Positions 1 to 7,855 of a stretch of 22,438 nucleotides of DNA are shown piece by piece; positions within the stretch are counted from its first letter, which is position 1; each line of letters begins with the position of its first letter. Source of the DNA: an uncultured Bacteroides sp. (GTDB lineage Bacteria > Bacteroidota > Bacteroidia > Bacteroidales > Bacteroidaceae); the NCBI RefSeq assembly GCF_958445495.1, contig NZ_CAUCSQ010000062.1, positions 1-22,438 on the forward strand, given 5' to 3'. A model generated the notes under the pieces. That model searched no databases. It was not told the DNA's origin and was given only the letters and a program-made list of their open reading frames with translations. A program made the position numbers and the translations under genes.

Positions 1-274
1 TATTGGACGATACCCCTTAATGTTTTTTCCATTACAGTATATAAGAAAAATTATATCTCGGAAATAATTTAATCTGATTTTTAATTATCAGTGATAAAGG
101 ATACACTCAAGATTTCACAACTGGCTTTATAACCGCTCTGAATATCTTCATTTTTTAATACTTACATGGATTTTTATTTATTCGAGGAAAGTTATCGGCA
201 TAGAATAGGTCGTTGATTGTTATTGCCGACGTGAAGTAGATAAAAATTCCCCAATACCCCCATTTTAGTATAGT
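1..274. other. Gene-free stretch downstream of upxY
   Basis: No convincing gene lies between the upxY stop and the window edge. The stretch is AT-rich and I found no TAnnTTTG promoter box on the minus strand. A short ATG-initiated frame on the minus strand starts at 32 and runs off the edge after ten codons, which is too little to call. A weak 6-bp inverted repeat (TCGGCA near 195, TGCCGA near 224) is visible. In known Bacteroides capsule operons upxY is normally followed at once by upxZ, so a gap of this size is unusual. Confidence 0.5.
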
Positions 275-865
275 TTAATCGTGTAATTCCCCATTTTCCA
301 ATACCGGTTCCACACATCCCACCGGTATATCTACGCATGCACAGCCCAACATTGTCAACCGCACTGCGACTTTAGACTTTCCGTTTACATTCACCAACTC
401 CCCTTCCAAGCCTGCCAGCGGTCCTTTTATGACTCGTATTTTCTCTCCCGGCGCTAACGGCGACGTATTCATGCTAATCGTTTCCTCCGAATAGTCGAGC
501 ATGAATTTAAATCGCAACATTTGTTGATCGGGAATAACAGCCGGTGTACTCTCACCACGTAATACCATATACCGGCTGATAGAAGATAAAGTTAAGACTT
601 CCTTTTGTTCTTGTGAATCGACATGAACAAAAATCATCATCGGAAGCAATACCCGATCGATGACTTTCCGACGATCACTCCATTGATGAATCTCTTGCTG
701 AATCGGGAGGAAGTTTTCAATCCCCATTTTTTTGAGTCGCTCGCTCGTTTTTTTCTCGTGATAAATGCGCACAATCGCTACTAACCAACGTTTTGAGCAC
801 GCTACGCTTCTGCCAATCACATCTGTTGGCAGAAGATTTTGATCGTCATTTTTACTAATGATCAT
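275..865 (-). CDS. upxY: UpxY family transcription antiterminator
   Basis: A 196-residue NusG-like regulator. Family knowledge: UpxY proteins are encoded first in Bacteroides capsular-polysaccharide operons, bind the elongating RNA polymerase and prevent premature termination of their own operon, in a manner that depends on the operon's 5' leader. Visible here: an NGN-like domain at about residues 26-115, with WLVAIVRIYHEKK (27-39) and a QWSDRRK segment (61-67), then a KOW-type segment at about 137-172 (LAPGEKIRVIKGPLAG). The length is normal for the family. The start is supported by an AAGGGG ribosome-binding-like sequence 9 nt upstream and a promoter box at 922-929. It reads leftward out of the window, so a capsule locus probably lies there. 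No upxZ follows within the visible 274 bases. Family assignment is strong; which capsule locus it controls is not visible. Confidence 0.9.
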   Translation of the reverse strand: MIISKNDDQNLLPTDVIGRSVACSKRWLVAIVRIYHEKKTSERLKKMGIENFLPIQQEIHQWSDRRKVIDRVLLPMMIFVHVDSQEQKEVLTLSSISRYMVLRGESTPAVIPDQQMLRFKFMLDYSEETISMNTSPLAPGEKIRVIKGPLAGLEGELVNVNGKSKVAVRLTMLGCACVDIPVGCVEPVLENGELHD

Positions 866-921
866 GTATTTTTACCCCTTATTTTTTACTACTTCCCAAT
901 TAAAAGTAATAAAATTCGGTG

Positions 922-929
922 CAAATATA
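922..929 (-). promoter_or_regulatory. Candidate -7 box of upxY
   Basis: The minus strand reads TATATTTG, matching the Bacteroides -7 consensus TAnnTTTG, and predicts a leader of about 50 nt before the upxY start at 865. No good TTTG -33 element is present at 19-21 nt upstream, so support rests on the -7 box and its position. Confidence 0.5.
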
Positions 930-1060
930 AATATAATATATCGGATAAAATAATAAAAGGATATTTTTTTTCACAAATAGAGCATGGACATGATTCTCAT
1001 TGCTTGGTACGTTCGGCTGCATATTCTCAAGCAGAGTGTAAGACATGGGCTTTTTCAATA

Positions 1061-1122
1061 CGAATTGTACAGATTGCATAAATATTTCATCGAATAAAAA
1101 TATCTGTGTTCTGTACAATTCG
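1061..1122 (-). terminator. Long hairpin just after the DUF3078 gene
   Basis: A perfect 13-bp inverted repeat (CGAATTGTACAGA at 1061-1073, its complement at 1110-1122) is separated by 36 bases. Inside lies a second 6-bp pair (ATATTT 1082-1087 with AAATAT 1098-1103), giving a nested hairpin. It begins 9 nt after the stop codon of the minus-strand DUF3078 gene, so a 3'-end or terminator role is the simplest reading. There is no uridine tract directly after the stem, so it is not a classic intrinsic terminator. A recombination site is the alternative. Confidence 0.45.
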
Positions 1123-1131
1123 CTCTTGGAT

Positions 1132-2649
1132 TTACCATGCATAATTAATACCGAAGCTGAGCAGTTCTTTTAACTGGAAAAAGCTGTCGCCTTCGGTCGG
1201 TTTAGAACTGTCGTCAAAACGGGTATGTATATACAACTTGGTGGAGAGGTAGCGGTTTAAGACAAAGTTAAAAGTATTTTCCCATTCTACACGGGACCAG
1301 TGATAATTAGTCAGGTAATTGAGACGGGATTCTAACGTAACGGCGGAGATGATGGTCCAGTTGAAGGTTGTTTGCAGTTGGGAACCGAAATCATTCTTCG
1401 AGCATTTGCCTTCTTCCAGACCGAAACTTGTTTCGTTTACTTCCGGACTACCGATATAACGCAGATTGTAGGTTAATGGTGCCATGAATACCGAAAGGTT
1501 AAACTTTTTCTTGTTCAGCTTATAATCCATACCGATACTGACCGCCAAATCTGCCGGAGACATGAAAGCTGAGACCAGTTCTTCGCTATTGGCTTTATAA
1601 CCGTTGCAGAACTGGGTTTTAAACTCGGAGGAAATGGTGTAGTACCAGTTTTTAAAAGCTCGCAGTCCCAGTTTGTTATACAGGCGTAACTGATCGGTGT
1701 TGAACAGGTATTTATGGTACTCGTCCGAGGGGGTGGATGTCATGCCTAGCTTAGCTTCTAACTGGTTTTCGAACAAGACTTTCTCGTTATCGTTGTAATT
1801 CGCATAAATCTGAAAAGTCGCTAATCCGGAGAAATTGCTTTCTCCTCCTTTATACCAATTGTCTGAAAGATGGTTCTGGCTGATTTGTAACGAACCGTTA
1901 CCGCCGGTAACCCACCAATTGGGCCTGCTGATTTTCATATTTGCCTTGCCTACGTTGTCGTCCATCTCTTCACGTTGGAACAAATGCACAACGGTGGCTT
2001 TCGGAGATATTTTCGGCTTCACGTCTTTACGGAATATATGACGGCTCATAATCTTGTCTTCCGTAGTGACGACTAGTTCCGGCTTTTTCAGATAAAGGTC
2101 CATCAATGCTGCATTGACTAGTGTGTTGGCACGTTTGGTTTTGGTAAATGCCAGCGTGTCATACGGCAGTAGTTCTGCTGTCAGTTTGGGTACTGTATCC
2201 CACTGCGCCGGCTTCCAGTCTATCGTTGAGTATTGCTTTATCGGAGCATAATAATATGCCAATGGAGTAAACAGACGAAAATAGTTTGGGTCGGACTGTA
2301 TATAACGCGCCGGCACGGAAGGGTCATTCAAATACTCTAATTGAGCGATATGCTTATTATACAAATAGGAAACCGTATCCAATTTGGGGATTATTCCCGA
2401 CATATTGAGCTTTAACATCAAGTATTTTTGAAGTTCTGCCGAGAGTGTATCCGCTTTTACGATTCTGGCTTTTGCCACAACTTTCGAGGGTTTCTTTTTC
2501 CTGGCGGGCTTGGCCGCCTTCTGCACAGGAACAGTTTGCACGGAATCAGGAGGCGGAGAAGATGCCTGGAAAGATTCCTGTGCAGATAGCGGTTGGGCGA
2601 ACTGCAGCAGTAGGATAACAGTTGAAAATAAAATAGTTGCTTTCTTCAT
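1132..2649 (-). CDS. DUF3078 outer-membrane beta-barrel protein
   Basis: A 505-residue exported protein of unknown function. Visible: a signal peptide at residues 1-23 (hydrophobic core, cut after PLSA), then a Pro- and Lys-rich low-complexity linker (about 29-60), an alpha-rich middle part, and from about residue 240 a run of alternating beta-strand-like segments rich in Tyr, Trp and Asn. The chain ends in INYAW, an aromatic C-terminus as expected for a barrel folded by the BAM complex. The pattern matches the Bacteroidetes DUF3078 family, whose substrate or partner is not known. The start is the first ATG after a promoter box at 2671-2678. The gene is transcribed divergently from pyrG and stands alone: upxY is 266 bp downstream with its own promoter box. 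The outer-membrane location is inferred from the signal peptide and strand pattern. Confidence 0.8.
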   Translation of the reverse strand: MKKATILFSTVILLLQFAQPLSAQESFQASSPPPDSVQTVPVQKAAKPARKKKPSKVVAKARIVKADTLSAELQKYLMLKLNMSGIIPKLDTVSYLYNKHIAQLEYLNDPSVPARYIQSDPNYFRLFTPLAYYYAPIKQYSTIDWKPAQWDTVPKLTAELLPYDTLAFTKTKRANTLVNAALMDLYLKKPELVVTTEDKIMSRHIFRKDVKPKISPKATVVHLFQREEMDDNVGKANMKISRPNWWVTGGNGSLQISQNHLSDNWYKGGESNFSGLATFQIYANYNDNEKVLFENQLEAKLGMTSTPSDEYHKYLFNTDQLRLYNKLGLRAFKNWYYTISSEFKTQFCNGYKANSEELVSAFMSPADLAVSIGMDYKLNKKKFNLSVFMAPLTYNLRYIGSPEVNETSFGLEEGKCSKNDFGSQLQTTFNWTIISAVTLESRLNYLTNYHWSRVEWENTFNFVLNRYLSTKLYIHTRFDDSSKPTEGDSFFQLKELLSFGINYAW

Positions 2650-2670
2650 ATTTGTTTATGGTTTGGGGTA

Positions 2671-2678
2671 CAAAGCTA
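2671..2678 (-). promoter_or_regulatory. Candidate -7 box of the DUF3078 gene
   Basis: The minus strand reads TAGCTTTG (consensus TAnnTTTG) 21 nt upstream of the ATG, giving a very short leader. No matching -33 element was found. Confidence 0.5.
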
Positions 2679-2772
2679 CATTATTTTGTTCAGAAATCAT
2701 AGGATTCCTTTAAAATTGCATTTTTTAATAAAATTGTAGGGAGGAAAGTCTGTATTCTTCTCCATTTTTTTA

Positions 2773-2780
2773 TAATTTTG
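2773..2780 (+). promoter_or_regulatory. Candidate -7 box of pyrG-yidC
   Basis: TAATTTTG fits TAnnTTTG and lies 57 nt before the pyrG start, implying a leader of about 50 nt. The 188-bp divergent region 2650-2837 therefore carries one box for each direction. No clear -33 element. Confidence 0.5.
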
Positions 2781-2837
2781 CGCTTTTTAAGTTCGTAAGA
2801 AACTACTAAGTAAACAATTATTAAAACAGTTATAGCT

Positions 2838-4469
2838 GTGGGAGAAACAAAGTATATTTTCGTCACCGGTGGCGTTGCCTCTTCATTGGGAAAGGGGATT
2901 ATTTCCTCATCCATCGGTAAATTGCTGCAAGCAAGAGGTTATAATGTAACCATTCAGAAGTTTGATCCGTACATTAACATTGACCCGGGAACATTGAATC
3001 CTTATGAGCACGGGGAATGTTATGTGACCGTAGACGGACATGAGGCCGACCTCGACCTGGGACATTACGAAAGATTCCTGGGTATACAGACGACAAAGGC
3101 GAATAACATTACTACGGGACGTATTTACAAGAGCGTCATCGACAAGGAACGCCGCGGAGACTATCTGGGCAAGACAATACAAGTGATTCCTCATATTACG
3201 GATGAAATTAAACGGAATGTCAAGTTACTCGGCAATAAATATAAATTTGACTTTGTTATCACTGAAATCGGCGGTACGGTAGGTGACATTGAGTCACTCC
3301 CCTACCTCGAAAGTATCCGCCAGTTGAAATGGGAGCTTGGAAAGAACGCTCTTTGCGTACACTTGACTTATGTTCCTTACCTTGCCGCTGCCGGGGAACT
3401 GAAAACCAAGCCGACACAACATTCGGTAAAGGAACTGCAAAGTGTAGGTATCCAGCCGGACGTGTTGGTATTACGCGCTGAGCATCCGCTAAGCGACGGT
3501 CTGCGCAAGAAAGTGGCCCAGTTCTGCAATGTAGACGATAAGGCGGTTGTTCAATCCATTGACGCGGAAACGATTTACGAAGTGCCTATTTTAATGCAAG
3601 CACAGGGTTTGGACAGCACTATCCTCGAAAAGATGGGGCTTCCTGTAGGAGAAACTCCGGGACTTGGGCCTTGGCGTAATTTCCTGGAGCGCCGTCATGC
3701 TGCAGAGGCTAAAGAACCGATTAATATTGCTTTAGTGGGTAAATATGATTTGCAGGATGCTTACAAGTCTATCCGTGAGGCATTATCTCAAGCGGGGACT
3801 TATAACGACCGTAAAGTTGAAGTGCATTTCGTAAACAGTGAAAAGCTGACTGACGAGAATGTGGAGGAGGCATTGAAGGGCATGGCCGGTGTGATGATTG
3901 GTCCGGGATTCGGCCAACGCGGTATCGACGGCAAGTTTGTAGCTATTAAGTACACGCGCACGCATGATATTCCGACTTTCGGTATTTGCTTGGGTATGCA
4001 ATGCATCGCTATTGAATTTGCCCGTAATGTATTAGGGTATGCCGATGCCAATTCACGAGAGATGGACGAAAAGACTCCGCATAATGTGATTGATATCATG
4101 GAGGAACAGAAGGCGATTACCAACATGGGTGGTACAATGCGTCTGGGAGCTTACGAATGTGTGTTGCAAGAAGGCTCAAAAGCTTTCCTCGCTTACGGGA
4201 AGGAACATATTCAGGAACGCCACCGTCACCGGTATGAATTCAACAATGACTATAAAGCTCAATATGAGGCTGCGGGAATGAAATGCGTAGGAATCAATCC
4301 GGAATCGGATTTGGTGGAGATTGTAGAAATTCCGGCTTTGAGATGGTTTGTGGGTACTCAATTCCATCCGGAATACAGTAGTACGGTATTGAATCCTCAT
4401 CCGTTGTTCGTAGCGTTTGTGAAAGCGGCTATCGAGAATGAGAGGATAATGGCGAACGGTCAAGGATGA
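2838..4469 (+). CDS. pyrG: CTP synthase
   Basis: A 543-residue cytosolic enzyme that makes CTP from UTP, ATP and glutamine, the last step of pyrimidine nucleotide synthesis. The N-terminal amidoligase domain (about 1-270) opens with VTGGVASSLGKG, the P-loop-like ATP site, followed by the QKFDPYINIDPGT segment. The C-terminal class I glutamine amidotransferase domain (about 290-535) has the nucleophile Cys384 in GICLGMQC and the His510/Glu512 pair in FHPEYSS, so the catalytic triad is intact. Length is typical (about 545). The start is a GTG: translation from it gives the MGETKYIFVTGG N-terminus usual for the family, and no better ATG lies upstream. yidC follows after 69 bp on the same strand. 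A 13-base repeat with a 26-base period covers the stop codon (see findings). Confidence 0.98.
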   Translation: MGETKYIFVTGGVASSLGKGIISSSIGKLLQARGYNVTIQKFDPYINIDPGTLNPYEHGECYVTVDGHEADLDLGHYERFLGIQTTKANNITTGRIYKSVIDKERRGDYLGKTIQVIPHITDEIKRNVKLLGNKYKFDFVITEIGGTVGDIESLPYLESIRQLKWELGKNALCVHLTYVPYLAAAGELKTKPTQHSVKELQSVGIQPDVLVLRAEHPLSDGLRKKVAQFCNVDDKAVVQSIDAETIYEVPILMQAQGLDSTILEKMGLPVGETPGLGPWRNFLERRHAAEAKEPINIALVGKYDLQDAYKSIREALSQAGTYNDRKVEVHFVNSEKLTDENVEEALKGMAGVMIGPGFGQRGIDGKFVAIKYTRTHDIPTFGICLGMQCIAIEFARNVLGYADANSREMDEKTPHNVIDIMEEQKAITNMGGTMRLGAYECVLQEGSKAFLAYGKEHIQERHRHRYEFNNDYKAQYEAAGMKCVGINPESDLVEIVEIPALRWFVGTQFHPEYSSTVLNPHPLFVAFVKAAIENERIMANGQG

Positions 4470-4538
4470 GGGTTGTGCAAACCGGCCAAGGATGATTGGC
4501 AAACAACCGATAGTGTGTAATTTATAATTAAGATAAGA

Positions 4539-6395
4539 ATGGATAAAAATACCATCACAGGTCTCGTTTTAATAGGTATATTATTGGTAGGATTCAGTTT
4601 TTTAAGCCGTCCTAGCGAAGAGCAGATTGCTGCGCAAAAGAGATATTATGATTCGATTGCCCTGGTACAGCAACAGGAAGAAGCCTTGAAGGCGAAAACG
4701 GAAGCTGCACTGGCTAACAGCCAGAAAGAGAATGCGGCGGCAACCGATTCTTCCGCCCTGTTTTTTAAAGCGACGCAGGGAACGGACTCTAAAGTCAGCA
4801 TACAGAATGACGTAGCGGAGATTACTTTCACGACTAAAGGTGGACGTGTCTACTCGGCTATGTTAAAGGAGTATATGGCGCAAGACAAAAAAACGCCGGT
4901 GATCTTGTTTGACGGAGAGGATGCCGGGATGAACTTTAACTTCTATAATAAAGAAGGCGCTATACAGACGAAGGATTATTTTTTCGAAACGGTGAATAAG
5001 ACGGACAGTAGCGTGACGATGCGTCTGGCTGCAGACAGTGCGAGTTATATTGACTTCATCTATACTTTGAAGCCGAACAGTTATCTGATGGACTTTGAAA
5101 TCAGGACTACGGGTATGGCTGGCAAGCTGGCAAGCACTGATTATATAGATATCGATTGGTCTCAACGTGCCCGTCAACTGGAAAAAGGATTCACTTACGA
5201 GAACCGTTTGTCTGAGCTGACTTACAAGGTGACGGGGGATGATGTTGATAATCTCTCGGCGGCCAAAGACGACAGCAAGGATTTGCCGGGGCGTATTGAC
5301 TGGATAGCTTTCAAGAACCAGTTTTTCTCTTCCGTATTTATTGCCGAACAGGATTTCGACAAGGTTTCTGTGAAATCGAAGATGGAACAGCAAGGAAGCG
5401 GGTATATCAAGGATTATTCTGCCGAGATGCAGACGTTCTTCGACCCGACGGGGAAAGAGCCGACGGTGATGTATTTCTATTTCGGCCCGAACCATTTCAA
5501 GACATTGAAAGCATTGGATAAAGGCCGTGACGAGAAATGGGAACTCAACAGGCTGGTATATCTGGGATGGCCTCTAATCCGCTGGATTAACCAGTTTATC
5601 ACAATCAACGTATTCGACTGGCTGTCCGGATGGGGACTGAGTATGGGTATTGTGTTATTGATTCTGACGATTATGGTGAAAATCGTGGTTTATCCGGCTA
5701 CCTGGAAAACTTATATGTCATCTGCCAAGATGCGCGTATTAAAACCGAAAATCGACGAAATCAGCAAGAAATATCCCAAGCAGGAAGATGCCATGAAGAA
5801 ACAGCAGGAGGTGATGAGCCTTTACAGTCAGTATGGCGTAAGCCCGATGGGCGGCTGTCTGCCGATGTTGTTGCAATTTCCAATCCTGATAGCTTTGTTC
5901 ATGTTTGTGCCGAGTGCCATTGAGTTGCGCCACGAGAGTTTTTTATGGGCGGACGACCTTTCTACTTATGATGCGTTCATCACTTTCCCGTTCCATATTC
6001 CATTCTTGGGCAACCATCTCAGCTTGTTCTGCTTGTTGATGACATTGACTAACATCCTGAATACAAAATATACGATGTCTATGCAGGATAACGGAGCACA
6101 ACCGCAAATGGCAGCGATGAAGTGGATGATGTACCTGATGCCGATTATGTTCTTGTTCGTATTGAACGATTACCCGTCAGGTTTGAATTATTATTATTTC
6201 GTTTCAACGCTGATTAGTGTGGGGACTATGATTTTACTTCGCAAAACGACGGATGAAACCAAACTGCTAGCTATCCTCGAAGCGAAGAAGAAAGACCCGA
6301 AACAAATGAAAAAGACCGGATTTGCCGCACGCCTGGAGGCAATGCAAAAGCAACAAGAATTATTGCAGCAGCAAAGACAGAATAAAAAGAAATAA
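4539..6395 (+). CDS. yidC: Membrane protein insertase YidC
   Basis: A 618-residue inner-membrane insertase that integrates proteins alone or with SecYEG. Visible: an N-terminal anchor (about 5-22), a large periplasmic P1 domain (about 65-340), then the conserved YidC/Oxa1 core with hydrophobic segments near 365-390, 430-450, 490-505 and 530-570, and a basic, Gln-rich tail ending QRQNKKK that could contact the ribosome. Core signatures include SSAKMRVLKPKI and SPMGGCLPMLLQ. The position matching the groove arginine of the E. coli protein is Lys381 here (IMVKIVVYP), which keeps the charge. Length and architecture match Gram-negative family members. It probably shares a transcript with pyrG (69 bp apart), and a hairpin at 6423-6456 follows. 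Confidence 0.97.
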   Translation: MDKNTITGLVLIGILLVGFSFLSRPSEEQIAAQKRYYDSIALVQQQEEALKAKTEAALANSQKENAAATDSSALFFKATQGTDSKVSIQNDVAEITFTTKGGRVYSAMLKEYMAQDKKTPVILFDGEDAGMNFNFYNKEGAIQTKDYFFETVNKTDSSVTMRLAADSASYIDFIYTLKPNSYLMDFEIRTTGMAGKLASTDYIDIDWSQRARQLEKGFTYENRLSELTYKVTGDDVDNLSAAKDDSKDLPGRIDWIAFKNQFFSSVFIAEQDFDKVSVKSKMEQQGSGYIKDYSAEMQTFFDPTGKEPTVMYFYFGPNHFKTLKALDKGRDEKWELNRLVYLGWPLIRWINQFITINVFDWLSGWGLSMGIVLLILTIMVKIVVYPATWKTYMSSAKMRVLKPKIDEISKKYPKQEDAMKKQQEVMSLYSQYGVSPMGGCLPMLLQFPILIALFMFVPSAIELRHESFLWADDLSTYDAFITFPFHIPFLGNHLSLFCLLMTLTNILNTKYTMSMQDNGAQPQMAAMKWMMYLMPIMFLFVLNDYPSGLNYYYFVSTLISVGTMILLRKTTDETKLLAILEAKKKDPKQMKKTGFAARLEAMQKQQELLQQQRQNKKK

Positions 6396-6422
6396 GGAGA
6401 GTTTCTCAATATCATATTCTGT

Positions 6423-6456
6423 GAAAGCCGGACGCCATTTTGGATGCCCGGCTTTC
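6423..6456 (+). terminator. Intrinsic terminator after yidC
   Basis: A 9-bp GC-rich stem (GAAAGCCGG with CCGGCTTTC) closes a 16-nt loop and is followed by a pyrimidine-rich run (TTTCTTTCTC). It begins 27 nt after the yidC stop, so it likely ends the pyrG-yidC transcript. It leaves only 19 nt before the next start codon. Confidence 0.7.
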
Positions 6457-6475
6457 TTTCTCTAATATTTTAATT

Positions 6476-7807
6476 ATGAAAACTAAATATACTTATAAAC
6501 AAATCTGGACAATCGCCTACCCTATCCTAATCAGTCTGATTATGGAGCAGATGATTGGCATGACGGACACAGCTTTTTTAGGACGTGTGGGCGAGATAGA
6601 GTTGGGTGCTTCCGCTATCGCCGGAGTTTACTATCTGGCGATTTTTATGATGGCATTCGGATTTAGCATCGGTGCGCAGATTTTGATAGCCCGCCGCAAC
6701 GGAGAAGGGAATTATAAGGAAATCGGACCGATTTTCTATCAGGGTGTTTACTTTTTATTGGTATTCGCCGTGATTCTGTTCACTCTTTCTCTGGTATTTT
6801 CGCCTTACATTCTGAAGAATATCATCTCATCCCCTCACATCTACAATGCGGCTGAGAGTTATATCCACTGGCGGATTTACGGATTTTTCTTTTCTTTCGT
6901 CATGGTGATGTTCCGTGCGTTTTTTGTCGGTACGACGCAGACTAAGACACTGACGCTGAATTCAATTGTAATGGTACTCTCGAATGTGGTATTTAACTAT
7001 ATCTTGATTTTCGGAAAGTTCGGTTTCCCGCAACTGGGGATTGCCGGAGCCGCTATCGGCTCTTCTTTGTCGGAGATGGTATCGGTGGTTTTCTTCATCC
7101 TCTACACGTGGAAACGGGTTGACTGCAAGAAATATGCGTTGAATATTCTGCCCAGATTCCAGAGCCAGACGTTAAAGCGGATTCTTAACGTATCTGTCTG
7201 GACTATGATTCAGAATTTCGTTTCTTTGTCTACCTGGTTTATGTTTTTCCTTTTTGTAGAGCATCTCGGAGAACGGTCTCTGGCAATCGCCAATATTATC
7301 CGCAACGTATCAGGAATCCCGTTCATGATTGCAATGGCTTTCGCCGCAACTTGCGGTTCACTGGTCAGTAACCTTATCGGTGCGGGCGAACAGGATTGCG
7401 TACGCGGGACTATCAGGCAGCATATCCGTATCGCATACTTATTTGTAACGCCGATACTGATTTTCTTCTGTCTGTTTCCCGACCTGATTTTACGTATTTA
7501 CACGGACATGCCGGAATTGAGGGAGGCGTCTGTCTGTTCTTTATGGGTATTGTGTTCGGCTTATCTGGTGTTAGTACCCGCCAACGTATATTTCCAGTCC
7601 GTATCAGGTACCGGGAATACACGTACGGCTCTGGCTATGGAACTTTGCGTACTGGTTATCTATGTGGCATACTCCACATATTTTATCTTGTTTTTGCGGA
7701 TGGATATAGCGTTTGCCTGGACAACGGAAATCGTGTACGGTCTTTTTACACTGTCATTCTGTTACTGGTACATGAAAAAAGGAAACTGGCAGAAAAAGAA
7801 GATTTAA
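6476..7807 (+). CDS. MATE family efflux transporter
   Basis: A 443-residue inner-membrane antiporter of the multidrug and toxic compound extrusion family, which exports cationic drugs or metabolites using a sodium or proton gradient. About twelve hydrophobic segments are visible in two similar halves. The N-terminal motif EQMIGMTDTAFLGRVG (around residues 23-38) is typical for the family, as is the glycine- and asparagine-rich start of the second half. I place the start at the ATG beginning MKTKYTYKQIW. An in-frame ATG 12 codons upstream lies inside the yidC terminator hairpin and would add an unlikely leader peptide. It lies between yidC and dpp5, 48 bp before the latter. No promoter box was found in the short gap, so it may depend on read-through. 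The substrate cannot be told from sequence. Confidence 0.92.
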   Translation: MKTKYTYKQIWTIAYPILISLIMEQMIGMTDTAFLGRVGEIELGASAIAGVYYLAIFMMAFGFSIGAQILIARRNGEGNYKEIGPIFYQGVYFLLVFAVILFTLSLVFSPYILKNIISSPHIYNAAESYIHWRIYGFFFSFVMVMFRAFFVGTTQTKTLTLNSIVMVLSNVVFNYILIFGKFGFPQLGIAGAAIGSSLSEMVSVVFFILYTWKRVDCKKYALNILPRFQSQTLKRILNVSVWTMIQNFVSLSTWFMFFLFVEHLGERSLAIANIIRNVSGIPFMIAMAFAATCGSLVSNLIGAGEQDCVRGTIRQHIRIAYLFVTPILIFFCLFPDLILRIYTDMPELREASVCSLWVLCSAYLVLVPANVYFQSVSGTGNTRTALAMELCVLVIYVAYSTYFILFLRMDIAFAWTTEIVYGLFTLSFCYWYMKKGNWQKKKI

Positions 7808-7855
7808 ATCCTTTTTTCATTATCTTCGCAAGAAAATAAACATTTTATAAAATAT

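Noticed and set aside
1..32. Minus-strand ATG frame running off the left edge
   Set aside because: Only ten codons are visible, there is no ribosome-binding sequence or promoter box, and the protein family cannot be recognised.
1008..1017. TACGTTCGGC, similar to recombination repeats of B. fragilis invertible promoters
   Set aside because: Only one partial copy was found; no matching inverted partner across the upxY promoter.
839..1081. 80-codon open frame on the plus strand in the upxY leader
   Set aside because: Low-complexity, AT-driven frame with no family resemblance and overlapping the upxY start; most likely chance.
4863..5495. 210-codon minus-strand frame opposite yidC
   Set aside because: Antisense shadow of yidC with a composition explained by the opposite strand.
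6440..6475. Upstream in-frame start for the MATE protein
   Set aside because: Its ATG lies in the yidC terminator hairpin and the added residues are not family-like.
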